DNA of 5,603 nucleotides from positions 1 to 5,603 of the forward strand of contig JAQGMX010000497.1 in the NCBI GenBank assembly GCA_028292145.1, in the 5' to 3' direction. Both the position numbers and the translations under genes were made by a program. The notes below the pieces were generated by a model that saw only the letters and a program-made list of their open reading frames with translations, ran no database searches and was not told where the DNA came from. Shown one piece after another: positions 1-5,296 of this stretch. Source of the stretch: Variovorax sp. (GTDB taxonomy: Bacteria > Pseudomonadota > Gammaproteobacteria > Burkholderiales > Burkholderiaceae_C). The first letter of the stretch is position 1, and each line of letters starts with the position of its first letter.

Positions 1-1226
1 AAGAACGATCCAAAGACGACGATTCTATCAGCCGGGTCTGCGGCGGCGATGGCTGCCTGCAGGGCTTCCATGGGCGAAGCGTGAGCGCTTCCGGTCGCAT
101 CCTTGCGGGTGTTCTGCGACTGCCAGCGCGCCAAAACGTCGGCTGCCGCAGCCGCGCGTGGCGTCGGAAGATCGGTGAAATACCAGCGATCGATCACCGG
201 CCCGATGCGCGACAAGATCGGCGCCAGATCCTTGTCCGCCATCACGCCGAATACGGCGTGCGTTGTCGGATAGAAACCCATCGCATCAAGGTTCTCGGCC
301 AGCGCGGCCACGGCATGCGGGTTGTGCGCGACGTCGAGCACCAACGTCGGCTCGCCGGGAACGATCTGGAAGCGCCCTGGCAACTCCACCATCGCCAGAC
401 CGGTGCGAACCGCCTGCGCCGTGATCGGCAGAATCGGCCGGATCGCCTCCAGCGCCGCCAGCACGCCGGCCGCGTTGATCAACTGATTGGCGCCGCGCAA
501 AGCCGGATAGGCCAGGCCGCTGTAACGACGCCCACGCCCGCTCCAGCCCCACTGCTGCTTGTCGCCCGACACGTTGAAGTCGTGCCCGAAGCGCCACAGA
601 TCGGCGCCGATCTTCTGCGCATGGTCGATCACGCTCTGCGGCGGCACCGGATCGCTGACGATCGCCGGACGGCCGGCGCGCATCACGCCGGCCTTCTCGA
701 AACCGATGCTTTCCCGGTCGTTGCCGAGGAAGTCCATATGGTCGAGGTCGATGCTGGTGATGACGGCGCAATCGGCGTCGACGATGTTGACGGCATCCAG
801 CCGCCCGCCGAGGCCGACTTCCAGGATCGCGACATCGGGCCGGGACGCGGCGGCGCAGCGCAGGATCGCCAGCGTGGTGAACTCGAAATACGTCAACGAA
901 ATGCCACCGCGAGCCGCTTCGACGGCTTCGAAATGCGGCAGCAGCACGTCGGCTGCGACGGCCTCGCCGGCAAGACGCAGCCGCTCCTCGAAATTGACGA
1001 GATGCGGCGACGTGTAGACGGCGGTCCGGTAGCCGGCATGCGTCAGGATCGATTCGAGCATCGCGCATGTCGAACCCTTGCCGTTGGTGCCGGCGACGGT
1101 GATGACGGGACATTCGAAGGCCAGGCCCAGCGCGTCGGCCACGGTGCGCACGCGCTCCAGGCCGAGTTCGATGGTCTTGGCATGCAGTTGCTCGGCGTAG
1201 GCGAGCCAGTCGGCAAGGGTTTTCAT
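1..1226 (-). CDS. folC: Bifunctional dihydrofolate synthase / folylpolyglutamate synthase, 3' end cut by window edge
   Basis: FolC is a cytosolic Mur-ligase-type enzyme. It joins glutamate to dihydropteroate to make dihydrofolate and then adds further glutamates to tetrahydrofolates, using ATP. In the 408 visible residues I see, in order: the P-loop TVAGTNGKGST (43-53), YTSPHL (71-76), YFEFTTLAIL (113-122), ILEVGLGGRLDAVN (134-147), DLDHMDFLG (160-168), FEKAG (176-180), the LPGRFQ linker (282-287) and LDVAHNPHA (297-305). Together these are the full FolC signature. The visible part ends in DRIVVFGSF, which lies close to the C-terminus in this family, so only about 15-30 residues should be missing. 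The start at 1226 (MKTLADWL) has the usual FolC N-terminal form but no clear Shine-Dalgarno; a GACAAT box lies 10 bases upstream. The gene is divergent from the ArsC-family gene. A long open frame on the opposite strand is a GC-rich shadow. Identification is very secure. Confidence 0.96.
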   Translation of the reverse strand, partial: MKTLADWLAYAEQLHAKTIELGLERVRTVADALGLAFECPVITVAGTNGKGSTCAMLESILTHAGYRTAVYTSPHLVNFEERLRLAGEAVAADVLLPHFEAVEAARGGISLTYFEFTTLAILRCAAASRPDVAILEVGLGGRLDAVNIVDADCAVITSIDLDHMDFLGNDRESIGFEKAGVMRAGRPAIVSDPVPPQSVIDHAQKIGADLWRFGHDFNVSGDKQQWGWSGRGRRYSGLAYPALRGANQLINAAGVLAALEAIRPILPITAQAVRTGLAMVELPGRFQIVPGEPTLVLDVAHNPHAVAALAENLDAMGFYPTTHAVFGVMADKDLAPILSRIGPVIDRWYFTDLPTPRAAAAADVLARWQSQNTRKDATGSAHASPMEALQAAIAAADPADRIVVFGSF

Positions 1227-1272
1227 GGAGGCCGAGATTGTCGCCGACCTACCGAGCCGGCATGATTGCCGC
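1227..1272. promoter_or_regulatory. Short divergent promoter region between folC and the ArsC-family gene
   Basis: Only 46 bases separate two divergent starts, so both promoters must lie here or inside the genes. For folC, the minus strand reads GACAAT at 1242-1237, a 4/6 match to the sigma-70 -10, ten bases before the ATG. For the rightward gene, TTGTCG (1238-1243) and CATGAT (1261-1266) are spaced by 17 bases, each 4/6 to consensus, and would place transcription start at or next to the ATG at 1273. The two candidates overlap at 1238-1242, so they could compete for polymerase. Neither gene has a convincing Shine-Dalgarno sequence. The boxes are seen; their function is inferred and each match is weak. 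Confidence 0.3.
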
Positions 1273-1641
1273 ATGACGACAACCCTTTACGGCATACCGA
1301 ACTGCGACACGGTCAAGCGGGCGCGGACTTGGCTGGACGACCATGCCATTGCCTACCGCTTCCACGATTTCAAGAAGCAAGGCGTACCCGAAGCCGAACT
1401 CGACCGCTGGCTCGCGTCGCCGGGCTGGGAGGCGCTGGTGAATCGGCGCGGCACGACCTGGCGCAAGCTGGACGACGCCACTCGCGCCGCCGTCACCGAT
1501 ACGGCGAGCGCGCGTGCGGTGCTGGTCGCCAACCCGAGCCTGATCAGGCGTCCGGTGGTCGACTGGGACGGCGCAGACACGGTCACGATCGGATTCGATG
1601 CGGCGCAATGGGCGTCAGAACGCGGTGTTTCCGCACGGTAA
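1273..1641 (+). CDS. yffB: ArsC-family (YffB/Spx-like) thiol reductase
   Basis: This 122-residue thioredoxin-fold protein belongs to the ArsC/Spx superfamily and most resembles E. coli YffB, which has been proposed to be a glutathione-dependent thiol reductase. It opens with MTTTLYGIPNCDTVKRART. Cys11 in the NCDT motif is the nucleophile candidate and there is no second Cys nearby, so this is not a CxxC type. Other family marks are YRFHDFKK (28-35), GWEALVNRRGTTWRKL (51-66), PSLIRRPVV (88-96) and the C-terminal GFDAAQW. Annotations of 'arsenate reductase' for such proteins usually rest on fold alone; no arsenic genes are nearby, and a role in arsenate resistance is not supported. An in-frame ATG 48 bases upstream at 1225 overlaps the folC start codon and adds residues unlike the family, so the later ATG is preferred. 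The natural substrate is unknown. Confidence 0.9.
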   Translation: MTTTLYGIPNCDTVKRARTWLDDHAIAYRFHDFKKQGVPEAELDRWLASPGWEALVNRRGTTWRKLDDATRAAVTDTASARAVLVANPSLIRRPVVDWDGADTVTIGFDAAQWASERGVSAR

Positions 1642-1646
1642 ATGCC

Positions 1647-1674
1647 GGAACCCGGCGTTCAAAAAGGCGTCAAA
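1647..1674 (+). promoter_or_regulatory. Sigma-E (ECF) type promoter candidate for the exported-protein gene
   Basis: GGAACCC at 1647-1653, then 15 bases, then GTCAAA at 1669-1674. This resembles the RpoE consensus GGAACTT-N15/16-GTCTAA, matching the invariant GGAAC core and five of six -10 positions. It begins just after the stop codon of the ArsC-family gene. It would start transcription near 1680, leaving a leader of about 55-60 bases before the ATG at 1738. No sigma-70 -10 is apparent in this gap, since 1657-1737 contains no TA dinucleotide. A secreted envelope protein is a typical sigma-E target, which fits. GGAAC also lies in a small GCCGG/CCGGC inverted repeat (1644-1656), which might instead be the signal. 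Confidence 0.4.
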
Positions 1675-1697
1675 TCGGTTTCGTCCAACGGTTTTCG

Positions 1698-1731
1698 GGG
1701 TCCCTCAGATTCTCGGGCCCTTTTTGAGGAG
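1698..1731 (+). promoter_or_regulatory. Leader with alternative hairpins: terminator-like versus Shine-Dalgarno-covering
   Basis: Two exclusive foldings can be drawn. In one, GGGTCC (1698-1703) pairs with GGGCCC (1715-1720), six pairs including one wobble, followed at once by TTTTT (1721-1725): a small intrinsic-terminator shape. In the other, CCTCAGA (1703-1709) pairs with TTTGAGG (1723-1729), seven pairs including one wobble, covering most of the GAGGAG Shine-Dalgarno (1726-1731) of the exported-protein gene. The two share bases at 1703 and cannot fully coexist. The terminator shape sits only 12 bases before the ATG, too close for a promoter to follow it, so if real it attenuates this gene rather than simply ending the previous transcript. 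Pairing is read from sequence; any switch function is inferred. Confidence 0.35.
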
Positions 1732-1737
1732 TTCCTT

Positions 1738-2301
1738 ATGCGCAAGATGACATCCATGACCGCCGCCGGCCTTTCCCTTGTGGCCGTGCTGGCCGCAACG
1801 GTCGGCGGCGCCGCCTTCGCTCAAAGCAGCCAGGGCGGACAACAGGTGCAGGCACGCGTGATCGCGGCCAACCCGGTCCGTGACGCGAACGGCAGCGGCT
1901 ACAACGTGACCTACGAATACAACGGTCGCCAATACACCACCCGAACCGCCACCTTCCCCGGCGCGACGATCCCAGTCGAGGTCAGCGCCTACGGCGTGGC
2001 GACTATGCCGGTGGCACCGCAGTCCGACCTCGCACCCTCTGAGACGTCCGACGGCCGGCCAGCCTGGGAACAGGTCGTGCCCGAGCCAGGCGTCGTCGTG
2101 TCGACGGCACAGCGCGCTCCTGCGCCGGTTTACTACGCAGCTCCGGCTTATGCCGCGCCGGTTTACCCGGCGCCGGTCTACGTGCAGCCGGGTTATGGCT
2201 ACGGTTACGGCTATGCGCCGTACTACCCTCCCGTCGGCGTATCCCTGAACCTCGGTTACTCGCGCGGCTGGGGCGGCGGCGGTCATCGCGGCTGGCGCTG
2301 A
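1738..2301 (+). CDS. Exported protein of unknown function with Tyr/Pro-rich and Gly-rich tail
   Basis: This 187-residue protein begins with a Sec signal peptide: MRK, a hydrophobic stretch (about residues 8-27) and a likely cleavage after AFA (26-28). Mature residues 38-83 (QARVIAANPV, then YNVTYEYNGRQYTTRT, then a PG-containing strand) resemble the segment seen in betaproteobacterial glycine-zipper envelope proteins, recalled from memory. The glycine zipper itself is absent. Residues 128-166 are a run of APVY-like units and GY repeats. The end is VGVSLNLGYSRGWGGGGHRGWR-like, meaning small, aromatic and glycine-rich. There are no Cys residues, so it is not a lipoprotein. The ATG at 1738 is chosen because GAGGAG lies six bases upstream and the signal peptide starts there; an in-frame ATG at 1642 would add 32 polar residues before it. 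Periplasmic or outer-membrane location is likely; function is not recognised. Confidence 0.85.
   Translation: MRKMTSMTAAGLSLVAVLAATVGGAAFAQSSQGGQQVQARVIAANPVRDANGSGYNVTYEYNGRQYTTRTATFPGATIPVEVSAYGVATMPVAPQSDLAPSETSDGRPAWEQVVPEPGVVVSTAQRAPAPVYYAAPAYAAPVYPAPVYVQPGYGYGYGYAPYYPPVGVSLNLGYSRGWGGGGHRGWR
2122..2214 (+). repeat. In-gene tandem repeats encoding APVY and GY units
   Basis: GCGCCGGTTTAC occurs at 2122-2133 and 2155-2166, with a one-base variant at 2170-2181. Four consecutive GGYTAY hexamers follow at 2191-2214, encoding GYGYGYGY. Codons for Tyr and Gly alternate between synonyms (TAT/TAC, GGT/GGC), so the amino acid pattern is kept while the DNA repeat has diverged. This suggests the protein repeat is selected rather than a fresh slippage product. 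Confidence 0.7.
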
Positions 2302-2332
2302 AGGTAGAATTTTTCTCATTCTTCTACCTTTT
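2301..2332 (+). terminator. Intrinsic terminator beginning in the stop codon of the exported-protein gene
   Basis: AAGGTAGAA (2301-2309) pairs perfectly with TTCTACCTT (2322-2330), a 9-bp stem with a 12-base T-rich loop. The stem runs into TTTT (2329-2332). The first paired base is the last base of the TGA stop. The stem is A/T-rich and the T tract short, so efficiency may be moderate. The left arm also contains TAGAAT (2305-2310), a five-of-six match to a -10 box, which could serve the downstream ppnP gene. Confidence 0.6.
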
Positions 2333-2353
2333 CACACGGACGCGCCGTGGCGA

Positions 2354-2382
2354 ACGGTGCCGTTCTCATTCGAGAACACCGT
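2354..2382 (+). promoter_or_regulatory. Bulged hairpin in the ppnP leader
   Basis: ACGGT (2354-2358) pairs with ACCGT (2378-2382), and GTTCTC (2362-2367) with GAGAAC (2372-2377). This gives 11 Watson-Crick pairs with a three-base bulge (2359-2361) and an ATTC loop. It ends 18 bases before the ppnP ATG and is not followed by a T tract, so it is not an ordinary terminator. It may protect the mRNA end, bind a regulator, or affect ribosome access to the weak GGCGGG Shine-Dalgarno (2386-2391). The structure is seen; the role is inferred. Confidence 0.4.
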
Positions 2383-2400
2383 CGCGGCGGGCGTTTTCAC

Positions 2401-2727
2401 ATGACGACGATTAACGAAACACTCGCCTGCACCGCAGTGGTCACCAAGGCCAATGTCTACTTCGACGGCAAGTGCGTCAGCCACAACCTCACGCTCGCGG
2501 ACGGCACCAAGAAATCGGTCGGCGTGATTCTCCCGTCGACACTCACTTTCAACACCGGCGCGCCTGAAATCATGGAAGGCGCCGGCGGAAGCTGCGAATA
2601 CATGTTGAGCGGGAGCGTCGCATGGATCGCATCGGGTGTCGGCGAAAAGTTCAGCGTTCCAGGCAATTCGAGCTTCCAGATCCGCGTGTCGGGCGAGCCC
2701 TATAGCTATATTTGCCATTTCGGCTGA
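2401..2727 (+). CDS. ppnP: Pyrimidine/purine nucleoside phosphorylase (PpnP, formerly DUF1255/YaiE)
   Basis: PpnP is a small cupin-fold phosphorylase that splits many nucleosides with phosphate into a free base and ribose-1-phosphate, feeding nucleotide salvage. The 108-residue product carries the family signature: ANVYFDGKCVSHNL (17-30), VGVILPSTLTFNTGAPEIME (40-59), FSVPGNSSFQIRV (84-96) and the closing YSYICHFG (101-108). E. coli PpnP is about 94 residues; the extra N-terminal residues are of the kind I recall for betaproteobacterial members. The ATG at 2401 is preferred over an upstream GTG at 2347 because the earlier codons would run through a stable hairpin and match nothing in the family. 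The Shine-Dalgarno is weak (GGCGGG). The stop lies 16 bases before the argG start, so co-transcription with argG is likely. Family assignment is strong; the activity is inferred from E. coli work. Confidence 0.92.
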   Translation: MTTINETLACTAVVTKANVYFDGKCVSHNLTLADGTKKSVGVILPSTLTFNTGAPEIMEGAGGSCEYMLSGSVAWIASGVGEKFSVPGNSSFQIRVSGEPYSYICHFG

Positions 2728-2743
2728 ACCGGAGTTCTCTCGC

Positions 2744-4084
2744 ATGTCGACCATCCTGCAACACGTTCCCGCCGGCCAGAAGGTCGGCATCGCCTTTTCC
2801 GGCGGTCTCGACACCAGCGCCGCGCTCCACTGGATGCGCAACAAGGGCGCTATTCCTTACGCGTACACCGCGAACCTCGGCCAGCCCGACGAGCCCGACT
2901 ACGAAGAAATCCCGCGCAAGGCGATGCAGTACGGCGCCGAACTGGCCCGCCTGATCGATTGCCGCAGCCAGTTGGCATCCGAAGGCCTCGCAGCTTTGCA
3001 GGCCGGCGCCTTTCACGTCACGACCGGTGGCGTCACCTACTTCAACACCACGCCGCTTGGCCGTGCGGTGACCGGCACCATGCTGGTGTCCGCCATGAAG
3101 GAAGACGACGTCAACATCTGGGGCGACGGAAGCACGTTCAAGGGCAATGACATTGAGCGCTTCTACCGCTACGGCCTGCTCACCAACCCGGCGTTGAAGA
3201 TCTACAAGCCGTGGCTCGACCAGCTGTTCATCGACGAGCTGGGTGGCCGCGCCGAGATGTCGGCCTTCATGACCGCCGCCGGCTTCGGCTACAAGATGTC
3301 GTCCGAGAAGGCTTATTCCACCGACTCGAACATGCTCGGCGCCACGCACGAAGCCAAGGACCTCGAAGACCTCGGCACGAGCATGAAGATCGTCAACCCG
3401 ATCATGGGCGTCGCGTTCTGGAAGGACGAAGTCGTCGTCAAGCGCGAAGAAGTCACCGTGCGTTTTGAAGAAGGCCGCCCGGTCGCGCTGAACGGCACCG
3501 AATACCCCGACCTGGTCGAGCTGATCCTCGAAGCGAACCGCATCGGCGGCCGTCACGGCCTGGGCATGAGCGACCAGATCGAGAACCGCATCATCGAAGC
3601 CAAGAGCCGCGGCATCTACGAAGCACCGGGCCTGGCGTTGCTGTTCATCGCCTACGAACGTCTCGTGACCGGCATCCACAACGAAGACACGATCGAGCAG
3701 TACCGCGACAGCGGCCGCAAGCTTGGCCGCCTGCTTTACCAGGGCCGCTGGTTCGACCCGCAAGCCATCATGCTGCGCGAAGCCGCCCAGCGCTGGGTCG
3801 CGCGCGCCGTGACCGGCGAAGTCACCGTCGAACTGCGCCGCGGCAACGACTATTCGATCCTGAATACCGTCTCCTCGAACCTGACCTACAAGCCCGAACG
3901 CCTGAGCATGGAAAAGGTCGAGGACGCCCCGTTCTCCCCCGCAGACCGCATCGGCCAGCTCACCATGCGCAACCTCGACATCGTAGACACCCGCGACAAA
4001 CTGGCGATCTACACCAAGACCGGCCTGCTCTCTCAAGGCGGCGGCGCCTCCCTCCCCAAACTCTCCAGCAACGACAAGAAGTAA
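2744..4084 (+). CDS. argG: Argininosuccinate synthase
   Basis: ArgG condenses citrulline and aspartate with ATP to argininosuccinate, AMP and PPi, the penultimate step of arginine synthesis in the cytosol. The 446-residue product is colinear with the long E. coli-type enzyme (447 residues). Visible signatures are the PP-loop ATP motif SGGLDTS (19-25), YTANLGQPDE (41-50), TPLGRAVTGTM (103-113), GDGSTFKGND (127-136), STDSNMLG (192-199), RIGGRHGLGMSDQIENR (266-282), YEAPG (292-296) and RRGNDYSILNT (365-375). The ATG at 2744 has GGAG nine bases upstream and matches the family N-terminus (MSTILQHVPAGQKVGIAFSGG); an in-frame ATG at 2636 lies inside ppnP and is rejected. No ArgR-like operator was recognised. 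The gene is intact and follows ppnP closely, ending just before a strong terminator hairpin. A long opposite-strand open frame here is a shadow. Confidence 0.98.
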   Translation: MSTILQHVPAGQKVGIAFSGGLDTSAALHWMRNKGAIPYAYTANLGQPDEPDYEEIPRKAMQYGAELARLIDCRSQLASEGLAALQAGAFHVTTGGVTYFNTTPLGRAVTGTMLVSAMKEDDVNIWGDGSTFKGNDIERFYRYGLLTNPALKIYKPWLDQLFIDELGGRAEMSAFMTAAGFGYKMSSEKAYSTDSNMLGATHEAKDLEDLGTSMKIVNPIMGVAFWKDEVVVKREEVTVRFEEGRPVALNGTEYPDLVELILEANRIGGRHGLGMSDQIENRIIEAKSRGIYEAPGLALLFIAYERLVTGIHNEDTIEQYRDSGRKLGRLLYQGRWFDPQAIMLREAAQRWVARAVTGEVTVELRRGNDYSILNTVSSNLTYKPERLSMEKVEDAPFSPADRIGQLTMRNLDIVDTRDKLAIYTKTGLLSQGGGASLPKLSSNDKK

Positions 4085-4099
4085 GCCGCAGCACCCAAA

Positions 4100-4127
4100 G
4101 AGAAAGCCACCGCAAGGTGGCTTTCTC
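4100..4127 (+). terminator. argG terminator hairpin, probably bidirectional
   Basis: GAGAAAGCCACC (4100-4111) and GGTGGCTTTCTC (4116-4127) form a perfect 12-bp stem closed by a GCAA tetraloop of the stable GNRA class, starting 16 bases after the argG stop. The 3' arm ends in CTTTCTC rather than a clean T run. On the minus strand the stem is followed by TTTGGG, so it can also stop transcripts arriving from murB, which converges on argG. Confidence 0.8.
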
Positions 4128-4137
4128 AATCCCAGAA

Positions 4138-4217
4138 ACACCGCCGAACCGGCTTCGCCAGGCGGCTGGTGTTGCCCCCGGTCAGGGGGTAGGCGCTGCT
4201 ACACGAAGTGAGCAAGC
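4138..4217. repeat. REP-like extragenic palindrome cluster between convergent argG and murB
   Basis: Three hairpins stand in a row. ACACCGCCG (4138-4146) pairs with CGGC-T-GGTGT (4163-4172, one bulged T), with an inner CCGGC-TTC-GCC-A-GG stem. CCCCC (4175-4179) pairs with GGGGG (4185-4189) around GGTCA. GCTGCT-A-CAC (4195-4204) pairs with GTGAGCA-A-GC (4208-4217) around GAA. GCCCCC (4174-4179) could also pair with GGGGGC (4220-4225) as an outer stem. The block fills the gap and reaches almost to the murB stop. The combination of G/C runs, a TTCG-containing stem and the CACTTCGTGTAGCAG motif on the minus strand recalls repeated extragenic elements of Comamonadaceae and relatives. Copy number cannot be judged from one window. 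Confidence 0.5.
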
Positions 4218-4228
4218 CTGGGGGCGAG

Positions 4229-5290
4229 CTAAATGACCACCGGTTCGGGTTCGAGCCGGATGCCGAAACGCTCATAGACGCTGGTCTGGATCGCCTTGGA
4301 CAGCGTCATCACTTCGCCGCCCGTCACCGGATTTTCCGAGCCCCCACGGTTCACGAGCACCAGCGCCTGCCGCTCGTAGACGCCCGCATTCCCGACCGAC
4401 TTCCCTTTCCAGCCGCAGGCATCGATCAGCCAGCCCGCCGCGAGCTTGATGCTGCCGTCGGCCATCGGATAGTGCACGATCTTCGGATCGCGCGCGATGA
4501 TGTCGGCACACTGTTCGGTCGTCACGGTCGGGTTCTTGAAGAAACTGCCGGCATTGCCGAGCACACGCCAGTCGGGCAGCTTGGCCCGTCGCACTTCGCA
4601 CACCCAGTTGAAAACGTCGGCGGCGTCGGGCGTGAAGTTGCCGGCCTCCTCCATCTTGCGTTCGAGGTCGAAATAACCGACCACGGCCTTCCACGGCTTC
4701 GGCAGACGAAAACGCACGCGGGTGATGACGGCGCGGCCGGCCAGGCCGAATCCGCGCGACGTATCCGTGCCGCTCGCGACATGCTTGAACACCGAATCGC
4801 GGTAGCCGAACGCGCACTGCGCGGCGTCGAGCGTGAAAGCCTGACCCGTTTCCAGATCGACCGCGTCGAGCGAATCGAAGCGGTCCTGCAGTTCGACGCC
4901 GTATGCGCCGATGTTCTGCACCGGCGAACCGCCGACCGTGCCCGGAATCATCGCCAGATTCTCCAATCCTGGAAAACCGTTTTCGACCGTCCAGCGCACG
5001 GTTTCATGCCAGTTCTCGCCAGCACCGGCTTCGACGATCCAGGCGCGCGGCGTTTCTTCGACCAGGCGCCGGCCCATGATTTCGATCTTGAGGACAAGCG
5101 GCTTCACGTCGCCGGTCAACACGATGTTGCTGCCGCCGCCGAGAACGAATTTCGGCATGTCTTTCCATTGAGGGTCGACCCGCAATTCGGCCAGGTCGGC
5201 CTCCGACGCAATACGCACGAGATGCTGCGCACGCGCGACGATGCCGAAGCTGTTGTAGGGCTGCAGCGGTGTGTTGGACTCCACGATCAT
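4229..5290 (-). CDS. murB: UDP-N-acetylenolpyruvoylglucosamine reductase (MurB)
   Basis: MurB is a cytosolic FAD enzyme that uses NADPH to reduce UDP-GlcNAc-enolpyruvate to UDP-MurNAc, the second committed step of peptidoglycan synthesis. The 353-residue product has the FAD-binding signatures PYNSFG (11-16), LGGGSNIVL (50-58) and LENLAMIPGTVGGSPVQNIGAYG (109-131), then YRDSVFK (163-169), with Arg164 matching the substrate-contacting Arg. GNAGSFFKNP (245-254) supplies the catalytic Ser249, and the C-terminal LEPEPVVI carries the catalytic Glu (347 or 349). The YRDSVFK block followed by a direct run into ITRVRFRLPKPW is of the type I (E. coli) class; about ten extra residues (VASGTDTSRG) sit between them. 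The ATG at 5290 fits the family start but lacks a Shine-Dalgarno; GTG at 5284 is an alternative. It is convergent with argG and divergent from yajQ. The gene looks intact and functional. Confidence 0.97.
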   Translation of the reverse strand: MIVESNTPLQPYNSFGIVARAQHLVRIASEADLAELRVDPQWKDMPKFVLGGGSNIVLTGDVKPLVLKIEIMGRRLVEETPRAWIVEAGAGENWHETVRWTVENGFPGLENLAMIPGTVGGSPVQNIGAYGVELQDRFDSLDAVDLETGQAFTLDAAQCAFGYRDSVFKHVASGTDTSRGFGLAGRAVITRVRFRLPKPWKAVVGYFDLERKMEEAGNFTPDAADVFNWVCEVRRAKLPDWRVLGNAGSFFKNPTVTTEQCADIIARDPKIVHYPMADGSIKLAAGWLIDACGWKGKSVGNAGVYERQALVLVNRGGSENPVTGGEVMTLSKAIQTSVYERFGIRLEPEPVVI

Positions 5291-5296
5291 GGGAGA

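Noticed and set aside
22..27. TAGAAT on the minus strand near the folC 3' end as a promoter for the next gene
   Set aside because: It sits in the conserved coding sequence for DRIVVFG, has no matching -35 at 16-18 bases, and the downstream gene is outside the window.
81..1265. 394-codon open frame on the plus strand opposite folC
   Set aside because: Its translation is Arg/His/Gly-rich with no recognisable motif, and the opposite strand carries the full set of FolC motifs. It is a GC-rich shadow.
1273..1641. Arsenic resistance locus
   Set aside because: The protein has the ArsC fold, but there is no arsR, arsB or acr3 gene nearby and the sequence is YffB-like, so arsenate reduction is not supported.
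1641..1659. Inverted repeat GCCGG-AAC-CCGGC after the ArsC-family gene as an intrinsic terminator
   Set aside because: The stem is short and followed by CAAAAA on the plus strand, with no T tract. The bases are better explained by the sigma-E-like -35 candidate.
1642..1737. 32-residue N-terminal extension of the exported protein from the ATG at 1642
   Set aside because: It would place a polar stretch before the signal peptide and ignore the good GAGGAG ribosome site before 1738.
2308..2323. Fur-box-like TTCTCATTC near the terminator
   Set aside because: Only one half resembles a Fur site; the other half of the 19-base palindrome does not match, and no iron genes are nearby.
2636..2743. N-terminal extension of argG from an upstream in-frame ATG
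   Set aside because: It lies within ppnP in another frame and adds residues not seen in ArgG. The ATG at 2744 has a Shine-Dalgarno and matches the family start.
2651..4141. 496-codon open frame on the minus strand opposite argG
   Set aside because: It is longer than argG itself, but the protein is a mirror of ArgG codons with no family features. It also runs into the ppnP region and the argG terminator.
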